The notes under the pieces are model-generated. The model saw only the letters and a program-made list of their open reading frames with translations, did not search any database and was not told the origin of the DNA. From contig MSJI02000017.1 of the NCBI GenBank assembly GCA_001931905.2, forward strand, positions 1 through 24,913: a DNA stretch of 24,913 bases. Direction: 5' to 3'. The position numbers and the translations under genes were made by a program. This document shows positions 1-9,309 of this stretch, piece after piece. Position 1 is the stretch's first letter. Each line of letters begins with the position of its first letter. This DNA comes from Cladosporium sp. IMV 00045. Lineage: Eukaryota; Ascomycota; Dothideomycetes; Cladosporiales; Cladosporiaceae.

Positions 1-256
1 TAATCAGTTGTGTAACAGGTTCGATAACCAGTTAGATGCTCTTACTTCAGCTGGTTCTTGGCTTACTGATGTGGGCACTGAGAGGTACTGGGGAAGTGGC
101 TTGTAATGCCAGAGTATCTCCTCATTCTGGTATTGAGGGAGCTCTAGCCCTGTAACCAGATTTTGGTTTGGTTCATCGACTTCCATCGAGAACTGGTTCC
201 GCTAACGAGTTTGATAGAGATAAATAGGAAAGTATACCGAAAGGTAATGAGTAAAC
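1..256. other. Lower-GC segment, unidentified; possible mobile-element relic
   Basis: This stretch is visibly richer in A+T than the genes that follow. It holds only one small open frame, on the minus strand from an ATG at 186 to a stop at 4 (60 codons, starting MEVDEPNQNL), whose product I do not recognise. No domain, signal peptide or membrane segment is apparent. It abuts the palindrome cluster at 257-356, so it could be the inside edge of a decayed DNA element cut by the window border. That is inference from composition and position only. Confidence 0.3.
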
Positions 257-356
257 CTCAGCTGAGTCCTCAGAAGTTAAGCTGAGCCTTACGGGTGCAC
301 CCGTAAGTCTTGGCATGCCGAGGGCTCAGCTGAGACTTCCGAGCGCTCAGCCGAGC
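257..356. repeat. Cluster of palindromes forming an imperfect inverted repeat
   Basis: A perfect 20-nt palindrome, CTTACGGGTGCACCCGTAAG, lies at 288-307. It is flanked by two copies of the 10-nt palindrome CTCAGCTGAG at 257-266 and 325-334. Further palindromes are GGCATGCC (312-319) and GAGCGCTC (341-348). The arms 257-297 and 298-334 align as one imperfect inverted repeat, with both outer CTCAGCTGAG blocks and the central block matching exactly. Such a structure could be a terminal inverted repeat of a DNA transposon, a MITE, or a cruciform-forming promoter element of the next gene. The sequence alone does not decide. Confidence 0.6.
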
Positions 357-647
357 TGTTGTCACTTCTGCCCGCCGCCGTTCGTTCGGTGCAGCTCCCG
401 CCTCTCAGGGCACCCCGGTCCCATCATTCATAGCACGTGCAGAACATCGGCGAGTGGTCAGGAACCCACGTATCGTCCGAGGTGCCGAAAGGTCCCAGCG
501 TTGAGACACACATTCCTCCAAGCCGTCAATCGGCCTTGTCACTAACAGAGTCTATACAGTAGTGCTTCACCCACATGTGCCCTGCAGTGCGTGCGTGCAC
601 AGCAGCAAGCAGCCAGCCCGGGCAGAGAAGCTCTATCCGACTGCCGT

Positions 648-689
648 ATGCCATCTCTCGTATACGATATTGATAAGACCTCACCTTGA
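648..689 (+). promoter_or_regulatory. Possible upstream ORF of the SPO7 homologue
   Basis: An ATG at 648 opens a 13-codon frame ending at TGA 687-689, two bases before the SPO7 ATG at 692. A further ATG at 575 opens a 32-codon frame ending at 671-673. If the transcript starts upstream of these, both would act as upstream ORFs. The transcription start is unknown, so their presence in the mRNA is inference. Confidence 0.35.
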
Positions 690-691
690 TA

Positions 692-2044
692 ATGTCCGAC
701 TCCAAGCTCGACCAGCTGGTCAAGGGCGCACCACCGCCAAACATCTCGCCCACGCAAATCGCACAGTCGGCCAAAGCGAGCTCCCACACCTCTTCTCCCA
801 CCGCTCCACAGCCTCCACCCACCACCGTCACCAGCGATCCTCGCGACAGCCATCCTTCTTCACCTCCGCAAATATACCTCAACCTGCTCATCCTCGAATC
901 CTCCCTGCGTCTCCAGTACCTCAGTCTCAGGGCTCGACTACGACTGCACCTTCTCTTACTCACCATCCTAATCGTGTGGGTCGTGACCTTCACATATCTG
1001 CTATACTTCCGCCCGCGCGAGGATGGCTCCGGAGTGGGCGGCAGTGTCTACTGGGTGTTGGAAACAATCTACAAGCTCGCGTGGGGAGGCGGCGTCGTGA
1101 CGGCGTGTCTGGTCTATTTCACCGGCCTCTACGATCGCGGCATTCGCTGGCCACGCAAGTTCACTTCCACCACGAACCGCGGACTCCGCCAATTCAACCT
1201 CAAGATCATCATTGTCAGGCAGTCGTTTCTGCGCGAATTGATAGGGTACTTCACGGCCGGGTGGTGGGGGGAGAGCAAAAGAGTCAATTTCCAAGCCGTG
1301 CCTAAGGACATCGAGGCAACGGCGCCCAAAGAGCACTGGTCTGGACATGCGGCGAGACATGGCGTCGTGGAGGAAGACCTAGCACCTGCAGGCGATGTCC
1401 TGAAAGTGCTCCTCCTGCCGAAGCCATTCAGTCCTGATTTCAGAGAAGGTTGGGAGAACTGGCGCATGGAATACTGGGAGAAGGAAAATGCAAGGCGCGC
1501 GGAGCTGAGGAAAGTTGTGGCAGCGAGGCAGAAAGAGATTGCCAAAAAGGAGGGCGGCTGGCTATGGCGCACCGGCTGGAGGGGATGGCAGAACGTGCGA
1601 ATCTTCGGTGGGAAGTCACGACGGCAGCTTGAGCATGAACGCCTAGCTTTGAAAGAGAAGATGTTGGCGGATCGTAGCAAGGAGAAGAAGAGAAGGGAGA
1701 GCATGCTTCGAAGCGGCTCTCACTCTCGCTCCTCTTCTCGCTCGACCACCCCAGGGCCCGATCCGGAAAGACCTTCAAGTCGACGTGCTGGTGATGTTGA
1801 GCGGCGTAGGGGCAGTTCGGCGTCGTCGACGGGTACGGCTAAGAGGCCGAAGAAGGGCAGCATTCATTTGAGCCGGTTGTCTATGACAGATGCAGCACCT
1901 GAGGCGTCTTCGCCTTTGACAACGAGAGCGAGTAATCTGTCAACTAGCTCTAGTGGGAGTGAGGAGGCCGTGAAGAAAGAGGGCACTCCAGAGCCTGTGA
2001 TGCACTCCATTGAAGGAAAGATCAAGCAGGAGCCTGTTGATTAG
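692..2044 (+). CDS. SPO7: Spo7-like regulatory subunit of the Nem1-Spo7 phosphatase
   Basis: Single-exon gene of 450 codons. Spo7 is the membrane partner of the phosphatase Nem1 in the nuclear envelope/ER; together they dephosphorylate the lipin Pah1 and so control phospholipid versus triacylglycerol synthesis and nuclear shape. Seen here: a Pro/Ser/Thr-rich N-terminus, then YLNLLILESSLRLQ (about 62-75), which contains an LLI triplet (65-67) of the type known to be needed by yeast Spo7. Two hydrophobic membrane segments follow at about 86-106 and 121-148, then a conserved-looking basic stretch (GIRWPRKF). The C-terminal half is charged and Arg/Ser-rich, and the protein ends in two KxE-type motifs (VKKE, IKQE). 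It is longer than yeast Spo7 (about 260 residues), as is usual in filamentous fungi. I chose the ATG at 692; the frame is open upstream only through a TTG. Confidence 0.85.
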   Translation: MSDSKLDQLVKGAPPPNISPTQIAQSAKASSHTSSPTAPQPPPTTVTSDPRDSHPSSPPQIYLNLLILESSLRLQYLSLRARLRLHLLLLTILIVWVVTFTYLLYFRPREDGSGVGGSVYWVLETIYKLAWGGGVVTACLVYFTGLYDRGIRWPRKFTSTTNRGLRQFNLKIIIVRQSFLRELIGYFTAGWWGESKRVNFQAVPKDIEATAPKEHWSGHAARHGVVEEDLAPAGDVLKVLLLPKPFSPDFREGWENWRMEYWEKENARRAELRKVVAARQKEIAKKEGGWLWRTGWRGWQNVRIFGGKSRRQLEHERLALKEKMLADRSKEKKRRESMLRSGSHSRSSSRSTTPGPDPERPSSRRAGDVERRRGSSASSTGTAKRPKKGSIHLSRLSMTDAAPEASSPLTTRASNLSTSSSGSEEAVKKEGTPEPVMHSIEGKIKQEPVD

Positions 2045-2401
2045 TAGTCGAAATTAATGCAATTATGTGCACTACGGTATTTGGCCACCAATGTAACGTC
2101 CCCGTACTTCGCGTCATGTTGTTTAAATTGACTCTCATTCGATACACCAGACGTGCAGCTGGGTACGTCGACACGAATTCATCGAGCACCACCGCAGAAA
2201 CGACTGTCTTGCATTAGCAGTTGTCTTCGATCACGATCAATAAGGTATACACTTCTTTCTCTCATCATGCAGATATGTCAGCATCCAAAGGCGCCATGGA
2301 TTTCCAATGCGACGTTCTCCGCACGCAACGATCGTCGTTACGCAGATCACAGTTGCATTGTGAGAATCCTCCAATCCAAAAATCAACAATCAATCCATGC
2401 A
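2045..2401. other. Intergenic region between SPO7 and the GH92 gene
   Basis: No gene is supported. It should hold the 3' end of the SPO7 transcript and the upstream part of the GH92 promoter. A CCAAT pentamer lies at 2087-2091. An open frame running into the GH92 gene from 2275 has no signal-peptide or domain character and lies mostly upstream of the TATA box, so I treat it as non-coding. Confidence 0.6.
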
Positions 2402-2409
2402 TATATAAA
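2402..2409 (+). promoter_or_regulatory. TATA box of the GH92 gene
   Basis: A perfect TATATAAA lies 103 nt before the ATG at 2512, a normal fungal spacing. It places transcription initiation downstream of the in-frame ATG at 2275 and so supports the later start. A five-codon upstream ORF (2465-2482) falls between it and the coding start. Confidence 0.65.
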
Positions 2410-2511
2410 CGAGACCTCCAGCAGGCGCTAAGTCCGCCAGAAATGCAAATACCATTACAAGACCATGCTCCCACCCTCCTAGAAACCCTCCTTCACCAAC
2501 CCACGTCCAAA

Positions 2512-5086
2512 ATGCGCACCCTCCTCCTCGCCACCTTCACAACCCTCTTCTCCGCCCTCCCCTCAACCCCCACCCCAAACCCAAACTACCACACCACCCC
2601 CAGCGTCCTCCAGTACGTAAACCCCCTCATCGGCACCTCCGGCCTCACCCCCAACGGCAACGGCGGCATGATCCCCTCCGTCTCCCCACCCTTCGGCAAA
2701 ACTCGCTGGACCCCCCAGACGCGCGAGAATTTCATCTCGCAATGCCCCTACAACGATCTGGACGGGCACATTCACGGTTTCCAGGCCACGCATCAGCCCG
2801 CGATTTGGATGGGCGAGAGTGGGCAGGTGGTGCTCGTGCCGGGGGTGGGGGAGGTGAGGGCGAGGTTTGAGGAGAGGGCGCATGTTTTTGAGAAAGCGGA
2901 TGAGAGGGCGAAACCGTATGTTTATGAGGTTGAGATTGGGGCGGAGGCGGTGCGGGCGGGGGAGAATTTGACGGAGAGTACCTTTTCGCCTGTGCCGGGG
3001 GGTGGGCAGGAGGTTCCGGAGGAGGTTAGGGAGGGGGCGGATGGGAGGGTTAGGAGGGGGGTGGTGGAGGGGAGTGGTTTGGGTGGGAGTTTTGGTGGCG
3101 GGGAGCGTGGTCCTCGTGATGGTAATGGGGATGAGGGTGCTGTGAAGTCGAAAGCAGAAGGAAAAATCAAAGTCGCCATGACCGCCTCCTCTCACGTTGG
3201 ACACCTTCGGTTCGATTTCCCTCGTCAAGGTTCTCAGGAGTTCGACGAGCCATACGTTTTCATCCAGGCTACACGGCAGAATTGGACGGGAAGTGTATTC
3301 ATTGATCCAGAAGCACGAGAGATTTCTGGCTCGAACCCGCAGCGTCAGGACTACGCTTTAGGGCCTTACCGTGCGCCGGGCTTCAGTGGCTATTTCGTTT
3401 CGAGGTTCTCAGAGCCGTTTGTCGAGTATGGCGTTACGCACGACGGCGGACTTGAACAAGGTTCGACCGAAGGCAAGGGCGAGCACTTAGGCGCCTGGGC
3501 ACGATTCCACTCTTCATGTGAGAGAGTGGGAGTTCGCACCGGCGTGTCCTTCGTCAGTATCGAGCAGGCGAGGAGGAACTTGAACATCGAAGCACCTTCT
3601 TCGGTTTCTTTTGATGATGCGGTTGAAACTTTAAAGGAGGCCTGGTTGGAGAAGTTGGGTCGTGTGCAAGTTGAAGGGGTGAACGAGACGGATGCTGCGT
3701 ATGATCAGAGAACGATCTTCTATACGGGCTTGTTTCACGGGCTGCAGTATCCTTCCGATTTCTCGGAACCTTTGGAATCGATCGAGGGTGGTAGGCGGAC
3801 GTGGTATGAGGGCTATATGGATGCAGTGAGAGAGGATGATGATTCGTACTATCAATCTTGGTCGATATGGGTAAGTTCTCCTTAACATTTACTTGACGGA
3901 GTAGAAAGCTGATGGTCTGTAGGACACTTTCCGTGCTGAGCACAGCCTGCTTACTTTCTTCGCACCAGAACGCGTCAATAGTATGATGCGCTCCCTGCTG
4001 CGTATATACGACTGGTCCGGTCGACTGCCTATGTGGGCCAACATCGTCGAAACCAACATCATGATCGGAACGCACGTCGACGCCGTGCTAGCGAACGCAC
4101 TCGAGCGTGGGTTCAAGAACTTCGATATCGCTAAAGCATGGGAAGCTGTGAAGAAGAACGCTTACCAACCGCCCATCAACGACACAGAGCTGTTATACTA
4201 CGACCGCGAACCCTACACACCAGACGAAGTCCGCGCAGGCCTCACAGCATACAAGGAGCTAGGCTACGTCCCGAACGATCAATGGGCCGAGTCCGGCTCA
4301 CGAACCCTCGACTATGCTTTTGACGATTACGCCGCTTCCGTCGTCGCCACCCACGCCGGCGACGATGGGAAATCCACCCACCTCCTCTCCCGCAGCAAAA
4401 ACTACCGCAACATCTTCAACCCCAACACGACGTTCATGCAAGCCCGCAACGCCAACGGAACCTGGGCCAACTCCACCCAAGGCTGGACTGAAGGCGACGC
4501 CTGGATCTACACCTTCGCCGTACCGCACGACCCGCATGGTCTTGTGTCCCTGTTCGGCAGCGCGGCAAAGCTCAAAGCAAAACTCGACGAGTACTTCTCC
4601 TCGGGCCAGAACGACCACTCGAACGAACCCTCGCACCACTCGCCCTACCTCTACGCGGCCATCGGGTACCCTTCCCCAACGCAGACGATGGTCCGCGAAA
4701 TCGCAGCGCAGAATTACAACGCCACACCGTCCGGTCTGAGCGGTAATGAAGACCTGGGCCAGATGAGCGCTTGGTTTGTGTTTTCGGCGTTGGGGTTCTA
4801 TCCGCTCAATCCGGCTGGTGACGAGTATGTAGTCGGGTCGCCGTTCTTTGAGATAGTGACGATCAGGTTCCCTGCTGGGGCGGCGACAGGGGGTGTGGGT
4901 GGCGAGGAGAGGCAGGTGGTTTTCAGCGCGCCTGGAGCGCCGATGAAGCCGTATGTGAAGGGTTTGAGGGTCGATGGGAGAAGGGTTGAGACGCCTGTTT
5001 TGAGACATGGGGAGATTTTGAGGGCGAGTACGGTGGAGTTTGAGATGAGTGATGTGCCGACTGATTGGGGCGATGGTGGAATTTGA
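2512..5086 (+). CDS. Secreted glycoside hydrolase family 92 alpha-mannosidase
   Basis: Two exons, 2512-3870 and 3923-5086, with a 52-nt intron (gtaagt...tgtag, phase 0), give 840 residues. GH92 enzymes are exo-acting, calcium-dependent alpha-mannosidases that trim mannans or N-glycans. Residues 1 to about 16 look like a signal peptide (MRTLLLATFTTLFSALPS), which favours this ATG over in-frame ATGs at 2443 and 2275. Family motifs: VNPLIGTSG (36-44), a GNGGMIPSVSPPFG block (49-62), SIWDTFRAEH spanning the splice site, TEGDAW (642-647, the E-G-x-A-W block expected to carry the acid residue), and GNEDLGQMSAW (727-737, the acidic pocket motif). Between about 150 and 216 there is a Gly/Glu/Arg-rich insertion encoded by very G-rich DNA. 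Several N-glycosylation sequons (NLT, NGT, NST) agree with secretion. The natural substrate cannot be told from sequence. Confidence 0.94.
3029..3049 (+). other. G-quadruplex-forming motif inside GH92 exon 1
   Basis: Four G-runs of length 3, 5, 3 and 3 separated by 1, 5 and 1 bases fit the canonical G3+N1-7 pattern on the coding strand. They sit in a G-dominated stretch from about 2820 to 3150, so the mRNA would also carry the motif. Confidence 0.6.
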
Positions 5087-5275
5087 AATATCTTGTCGTT
5101 GCCTGAGAGCCGATCTTACAATCGATTTTGTTGCTAAGTTGATGCAAGGATATTGAAGTGTGCTTGCTAGCGTTTCATGAATGTCGCAAATAGAAACGCA
5201 AAAAGACCTGCGAGCTTGATGCCGAGAATCTGATTCATCCAACGGCTGTTCATAGACTGTCTATTCCTCAGCAGA

Positions 5276-7309
5276 CTATGCTGAGTCTTCTCCCTCCTCT
5301 AAAGTGTTACCAACACTGCCGGGTTTGCTTTGCTTTTCTTCATCTCCACTTTCATCCTCACCTTCGTCTCTATCTTCGTCCTCTTCATCATGGTCGTCTT
5401 CAGCCCCTGCTACAGCGTCTGCTTCATCGCCCTGATGCGCTTCATCATCAGACCTTTGTTGACTTTCTTCGTCTCCAGAATCTTCGGTACTCTCAGTCCT
5501 ACGGTCCGACACCACTTCGGACTCGGGCTCCAATCGTCGCCGCTTGCGTCGCCTTTCGCCTTTGACTCCCATTCGCTCAAAGTCACTCCTTCGTGGATAT
5601 CCCTGCGGTTGTTCCCAGGGCGCCTCGTATTGCACCGTCTCTCGCCAGTCCATAGGTCTAGTTTCGGCAATAGATCGCTTGTAGTGAAATGTAGGCTTGG
5701 AAGATCGCGATTTTGGTAGACCCTCCAGACCAAAAGCAGAACGCAGACCGTTCTCTTCCTGTGTGCTGTTGATCTGGTCCAGCGCTTCAAGGTATTTCCT
5801 TTCGGTTCGATCGAAACTGGGAGGGCTGAGTGGACGCTTCCGGTTTTCAGATGGCGATTTTGTGCGACCTCTAGAGATCGTCTCTTCCTCGCGCTCTTCG
5901 TCTGACTGATCATTGTCTCCGTCGTCTGAAGAGCTGGCAATCGTGTGTGCGTCGCTATCAGGCTCATCGGCGCCGTAGTCGTCGTCGGTATCGCTGGCAT
6001 CGGCCCGTACGGACGCATCAGCACCCTTTTCTCTGGACTTCACTCCAAGCGCTTCCTCTAGCTCGTCCCTCGTGAGGCGATAGCCGACCTTTGTTCCTTT
6101 CCTCCCATCATTCGCCTTGAATCTCCTGGACTCGCGATAGACCTCAATACCACATCTTCTGACGGCGTTAGCCCAATATTCCTGACCTTCCGTCTTTGGT
6201 CCGGCGATTTCTCGTGCTACGTAGACATCATGTCTGTTTACTCCAGCAACAAGGCGTGGATCAGAGGATGATCTCAGACGGCTAAGGGCCTGGAATATGG
6301 ATGCTTGCACAAGGCGCCGGGTGAGGGAGATTGCAAGGTTGTAAAAGTCTTCGAAAGCAGTCCGACGCATGCTAGGTGAAGGGTTTGTGTCATCATCTTC
6401 GGCAACGGTACGCCAATCCAGATCCGGGTCCTTCGAGTTCATGAAGAGACATCGCGAGAGCTGCAAGAAGTTCGAGGCGTTCAGGAGCTGGTCTGAAGAG
6501 AGTGAAGTGGAATTGCTGTCATTTTCCTCGTCGTTTGACCTAGACCGAGGCGTTTCTGTGTCGATAGGGCCATCATCTTCGTTGTCCTCCGTCTTGATAG
6601 CCTTTTCGTTTCCAATTTCGAATTCCGTCGCAATCGCTGCCGCCACGTCTTCGTCGATGAGCCAATCCTCCTCGCCCCATCGCTCCTGTTCCTTGGCTTC
6701 CTCCCGCTCCTGAACTCTTCTGTCAAGCTCTTTTGCGATCGATTCCTCGACTTCTAGGCATTCTTCGCTGATCTCTGCGGCTACAGGTGCATCTGCCAGC
6801 TCGAACTTTTCGCGCGCTCTGCCCGCCACATCGAGCTCTCTTACACCCTCTTCAAGCAAGAGGATATATGCCTTCACTTCAAACTGCGACTTTGTTCCAA
6901 TTGCCGCGGAAAGGCAAGGAAGATCTCCAGAACCGCGGCATGAGAGTGCCTCGAAGAACTTGTCCTTTTCCTGAGATGTCCAGAAACACGCGCCAATTTG
7001 CGAAGGCGGCAAAGCATCAGCCTTGACATGTGACACCTGCCCTGATGCCTCTGCGATCTCTGAGTTCAGTAAGTCGCGATAGGCACGAAGCGTAGCGTTT
7101 TTTGGTTTCGCAATGCTGCTGTCTTTCACACGGGCGACCTTCGATGATTGTTCGGACGCCACTGATGCCTCGCGAGAGACCTCGCGCTTTACATGTGCAT
7201 GTTTTGCAGAAGGAGCTCTAGCTTTAGACGATCGAGTCCTGGTATCAGGTTCGTCAAGATCATGTTCGTTGTCGAGCACATACTCCGATTCATCCGAGTT
7301 GTCGTTCAT
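5276..7309 (-). CDS. RRN5: SANT-domain protein, probable RNA polymerase I UAF subunit Rrn5
   Basis: Single-exon frame of 677 residues from an ATG at 7309, convergent with the GH92 gene (189 bp apart). Residues about 75-160 carry LRAYRDLLNSEI followed by WTSQEKDKFFEALS and a helix ending YILLLEEG, a SANT/Myb-like helix set in the arrangement I associate with Rrn5-type proteins. Rrn5 belongs to the upstream activating factor that recruits RNA polymerase I to the rDNA promoter. A later helical block (FYNLAISLTRRLVQASIFQ) resembles a histone-fold helix, which would fit UAF architecture, but this is inference. The C-terminal half is a Ser/Asp/Glu-rich disordered tail with basic patches (GERRRKRRRLEPE, a likely nuclear signal). 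It is much longer than yeast Rrn5 (about 360 residues). It could instead be another SANT-domain chromatin protein. Confidence 0.6.
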   Translation of the reverse strand: MNDNSDESEYVLDNEHDLDEPDTRTRSSKARAPSAKHAHVKREVSREASVASEQSSKVARVKDSSIAKPKNATLRAYRDLLNSEIAEASGQVSHVKADALPPSQIGACFWTSQEKDKFFEALSCRGSGDLPCLSAAIGTKSQFEVKAYILLLEEGVRELDVAGRAREKFELADAPVAAEISEECLEVEESIAKELDRRVQEREEAKEQERWGEEDWLIDEDVAAAIATEFEIGNEKAIKTEDNEDDGPIDTETPRSRSNDEENDSNSTSLSSDQLLNASNFLQLSRCLFMNSKDPDLDWRTVAEDDDTNPSPSMRRTAFEDFYNLAISLTRRLVQASIFQALSRLRSSSDPRLVAGVNRHDVYVAREIAGPKTEGQEYWANAVRRCGIEVYRESRRFKANDGRKGTKVGYRLTRDELEEALGVKSREKGADASVRADASDTDDDYGADEPDSDAHTIASSSDDGDNDQSDEEREEETISRGRTKSPSENRKRPLSPPSFDRTERKYLEALDQINSTQEENGLRSAFGLEGLPKSRSSKPTFHYKRSIAETRPMDWRETVQYEAPWEQPQGYPRRSDFERMGVKGERRRKRRRLEPESEVVSDRRTESTEDSGDEESQQRSDDEAHQGDEADAVAGAEDDHDEEDEDRDEGEDESGDEEKQSKPGSVGNTLEEGEDSA

Positions 7310-8028
7310 TTTGCAAATGGCAGGGTTTGCTGTGATTGGCTTGACTTGAAGGGATCATTATGTTGAGCCTGTTCAGGGCATGTGTATCTGCACATCAACA
7401 GAAATTTGCATCAGAAGATTTCATACATGTCGTCGTGCTTGTCTCTCTTAGTGCTAGAAGTCGAGATTTTGTGAAGTGAAGCGCAATCTTAGTGCTGAAT
7501 TAAACGCAACCACGTGATCAAAGCTACGGCAAACTGCCCCTGCAGATGTTCGACTTCACTTTCACGCTCGACTCAGTTATCCAGCGTACCTACATGATGA
7601 TTCGAGTCTATTGTGCGTCTATCATTTGTGCTGGCATGCTACAGGGTCACCCGCAAAGGTGCGAATACGCCAGGCAAGACGACAGGCGTGCACACCATGA
7701 CAGCGCAGCATATTATAGGTGATTCGCAGCACATGTAATGAGTACGGTATATCTTGCTACAAAATTCATGCCACTTACCTTATGCCACTTACTTTATGTA
7801 AGACGAGGGAAGAAATGAGAGAGGCCTTGGTAGTGACTACACGCGAACATGTTTGGCGTGAACCTTTCAGTCGCACTTTCCTGCTGCCTCTATCTGAGCA
7901 CGCTGCGCCTTCCGTAGCAAGTTTCGCGCTTCGCTCGCACCTATCTGCGTACCGCCACCACTTTTTGCCAACATTCAGCGACTTCACCAACGGCCCTGTT
8001 TGCCAATCCGTTTGGGCGCAACAACACC
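7310..8028. promoter_or_regulatory. Divergent promoter region between RRN5-like and BTB gene 1
   Basis: No coding frame is supported over 719 bp. It must hold the promoters of the divergent RRN5-like and first BTB genes. A CACGTG box followed by A (7511-7517) matches the Cbf1/bHLH-type site. The 60 bp before the BTB ATG are pyrimidine/A-rich and free of ATGs, like a fungal 5' leader. Confidence 0.45.
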
Positions 8029-8844
8029 ATGGCTATCACCTCTGGGTAAGTGATGAAAGCTGCTCACGGTTCTCATGAGCCGAGCTGACTCGTTAAACAG
8101 CTGGTATAACGACTCAGACTACTCTGACCTTACGCTCAAGCTCAAAGATGATCGTGAGATCAAGGTGCACAAGGTTGTTATCTGCAAAAGCAACGAGTTC
8201 TTTCGTGGGCTTTGTGGTGTCGGAAGTAGCTTCGCGGTATGTGCATATCATGACGAGTCCGACATTGCGAACAGAACTGACAACGATACCTGCAGGAAAG
8301 CTCTCAAAAGACCATTTCACTCCCAAATGACGATCCCGATGTCGTCGAGGAAATCCTTCGCAGGATCTACGGCTGCACACTCGTGCAATGGACTCAAAAG
8401 CCATGGGAGTTTTGGTCCAGCCTCGTCATAACCGCCGACAAATACCTTGAGCCAACACTCAGCGCTGATGCCGGTATTCGGCTGCGTTCCGCTGGCCGGG
8501 CACTGACCGATGGCGATGCAATTTTCGACTTCATCGCCACCATCAAGCGAGACATGAGCCATTTGGATCCGTTCTTACAGTTCGCGGATCAGCTGAGAAA
8601 GGCAAATCTCAAGACGCTTTTGGACAATGAGAGATACCGTGCCGTGCTAGATGGGGACAAAGCACTCCTGTGGTCACACCTGGACGAGCTCAAAGCTCTA
8701 GCAGGCTTGGTGCAAGGAACCTGTTCCGTCTGTCCGAGACACAACGTACCTATTACTCTAAAAACAAAGCAGCCCGAAGTTGCTAAATGTTTTGTCTGCA
8801 AGCAAGACAGCAGCAAAACGCTTTCTGTCTGGATCTCCAAATAG
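8029..8844 (+). CDS. BTB/POZ protein with a C-terminal Cys4 zinc-ribbon-like tail
   Basis: Three exons, 8029-8045, 8101-8236 and 8296-8844, give 233 residues. The introns are 55 and 59 nt (gtaagt...acag; gtatgt...gcag). The BTB core is seen as SDLTLKLKDDREIKVHKVVICKSNEFF (about 14-40) with the usual D-x-x-L and K-V-H-K-x-V-I signature, then a helical region with WEFWSSLVITADKYLEP. BTB domains mediate dimerisation and often recruit partners to cullin-3 ligases or transcription complexes. The last 40 residues carry CxxC (194-197) and CxxC (216-219) separated by 18 residues, a zinc-ribbon-like arrangement absent from the neighbouring paralogue. The first exon has only 17 nt; continuity into the second (MAITSG-WYND) and the clean gtaagt donor support it, but the start is the weakest part of the model. 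Confidence 0.82.
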
Positions 8845-9309
8845 ACCAAGATACACGGCAAGCTTTACTCACAAGCTTTGCTCATCGGTCACCAATCACT
8901 TGTTACGCGCGGGAAGCAGCATGAATAACCAGACTTGAAGCTGCATTGTCGATGCTGATGGGTAGGAAGCCGGAGTCAAACTGATGACTCGCCTAATTTT
9001 CCGACATGGCTTGGAGAAATCAACCGACATCGAATTGCATGTGACATCGCTGCAACAAACTACTCACACGCCATCAGTTCCACTCATCAAAAGGCTTCCA
9101 CGAAAAGATGGTTCGTTTTCGGATGAGGGTGATGTACGATAGTTGCTCTCCAATCACGGCATAGATAGCTTATAACCCTTTAACATGATTGCGCTGTGCC
9201 TCTGAAAATGTTGTTTAGGCGTCTACGTTCAGTGATATTTCCTGTCCTGGCGTGCGAGGGTCCCCGTTGTGCAAACATTCGAGTCGCGGGCTCGCACTTC
9301 ACTTGCACG
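8845..9309. other. Intergenic region between the two BTB genes, left part
   Basis: No gene or repeat is supported. It should contain the 3' end of the first BTB transcript. Open frames here are short and lack recognisable protein character. Confidence 0.5.

Noticed and set aside
17..31. tRNA B-box-like GGTTCGATAACC
   Set aside because: No matching A box at proper distance and no cloverleaf; the 3' part does not fit the GGTTCGANTCC consensus.
562..1305. 247-codon plus-strand frame overlapping SPO7
   Set aside because: Out of frame with the clear Spo7 protein, and His/Arg/Ser-rich as expected for a shadow frame.
2275..2511. N-terminal extension of the GH92 gene from an upstream in-frame ATG
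   Set aside because: Lies partly upstream of the TATA box and would bury the signal peptide.
2563..3228. 221-codon antisense frame over GH92 exon 1
   Set aside because: Its Pro/Arg/Leu-rich product is the complement of the C-rich then G-rich coding strand; no domain.
4298..5242. 314-codon frame antisense to GH92 exon 2
   Set aside because: It mirrors the codon structure of the well-supported GH92 gene and has no family character of its own.
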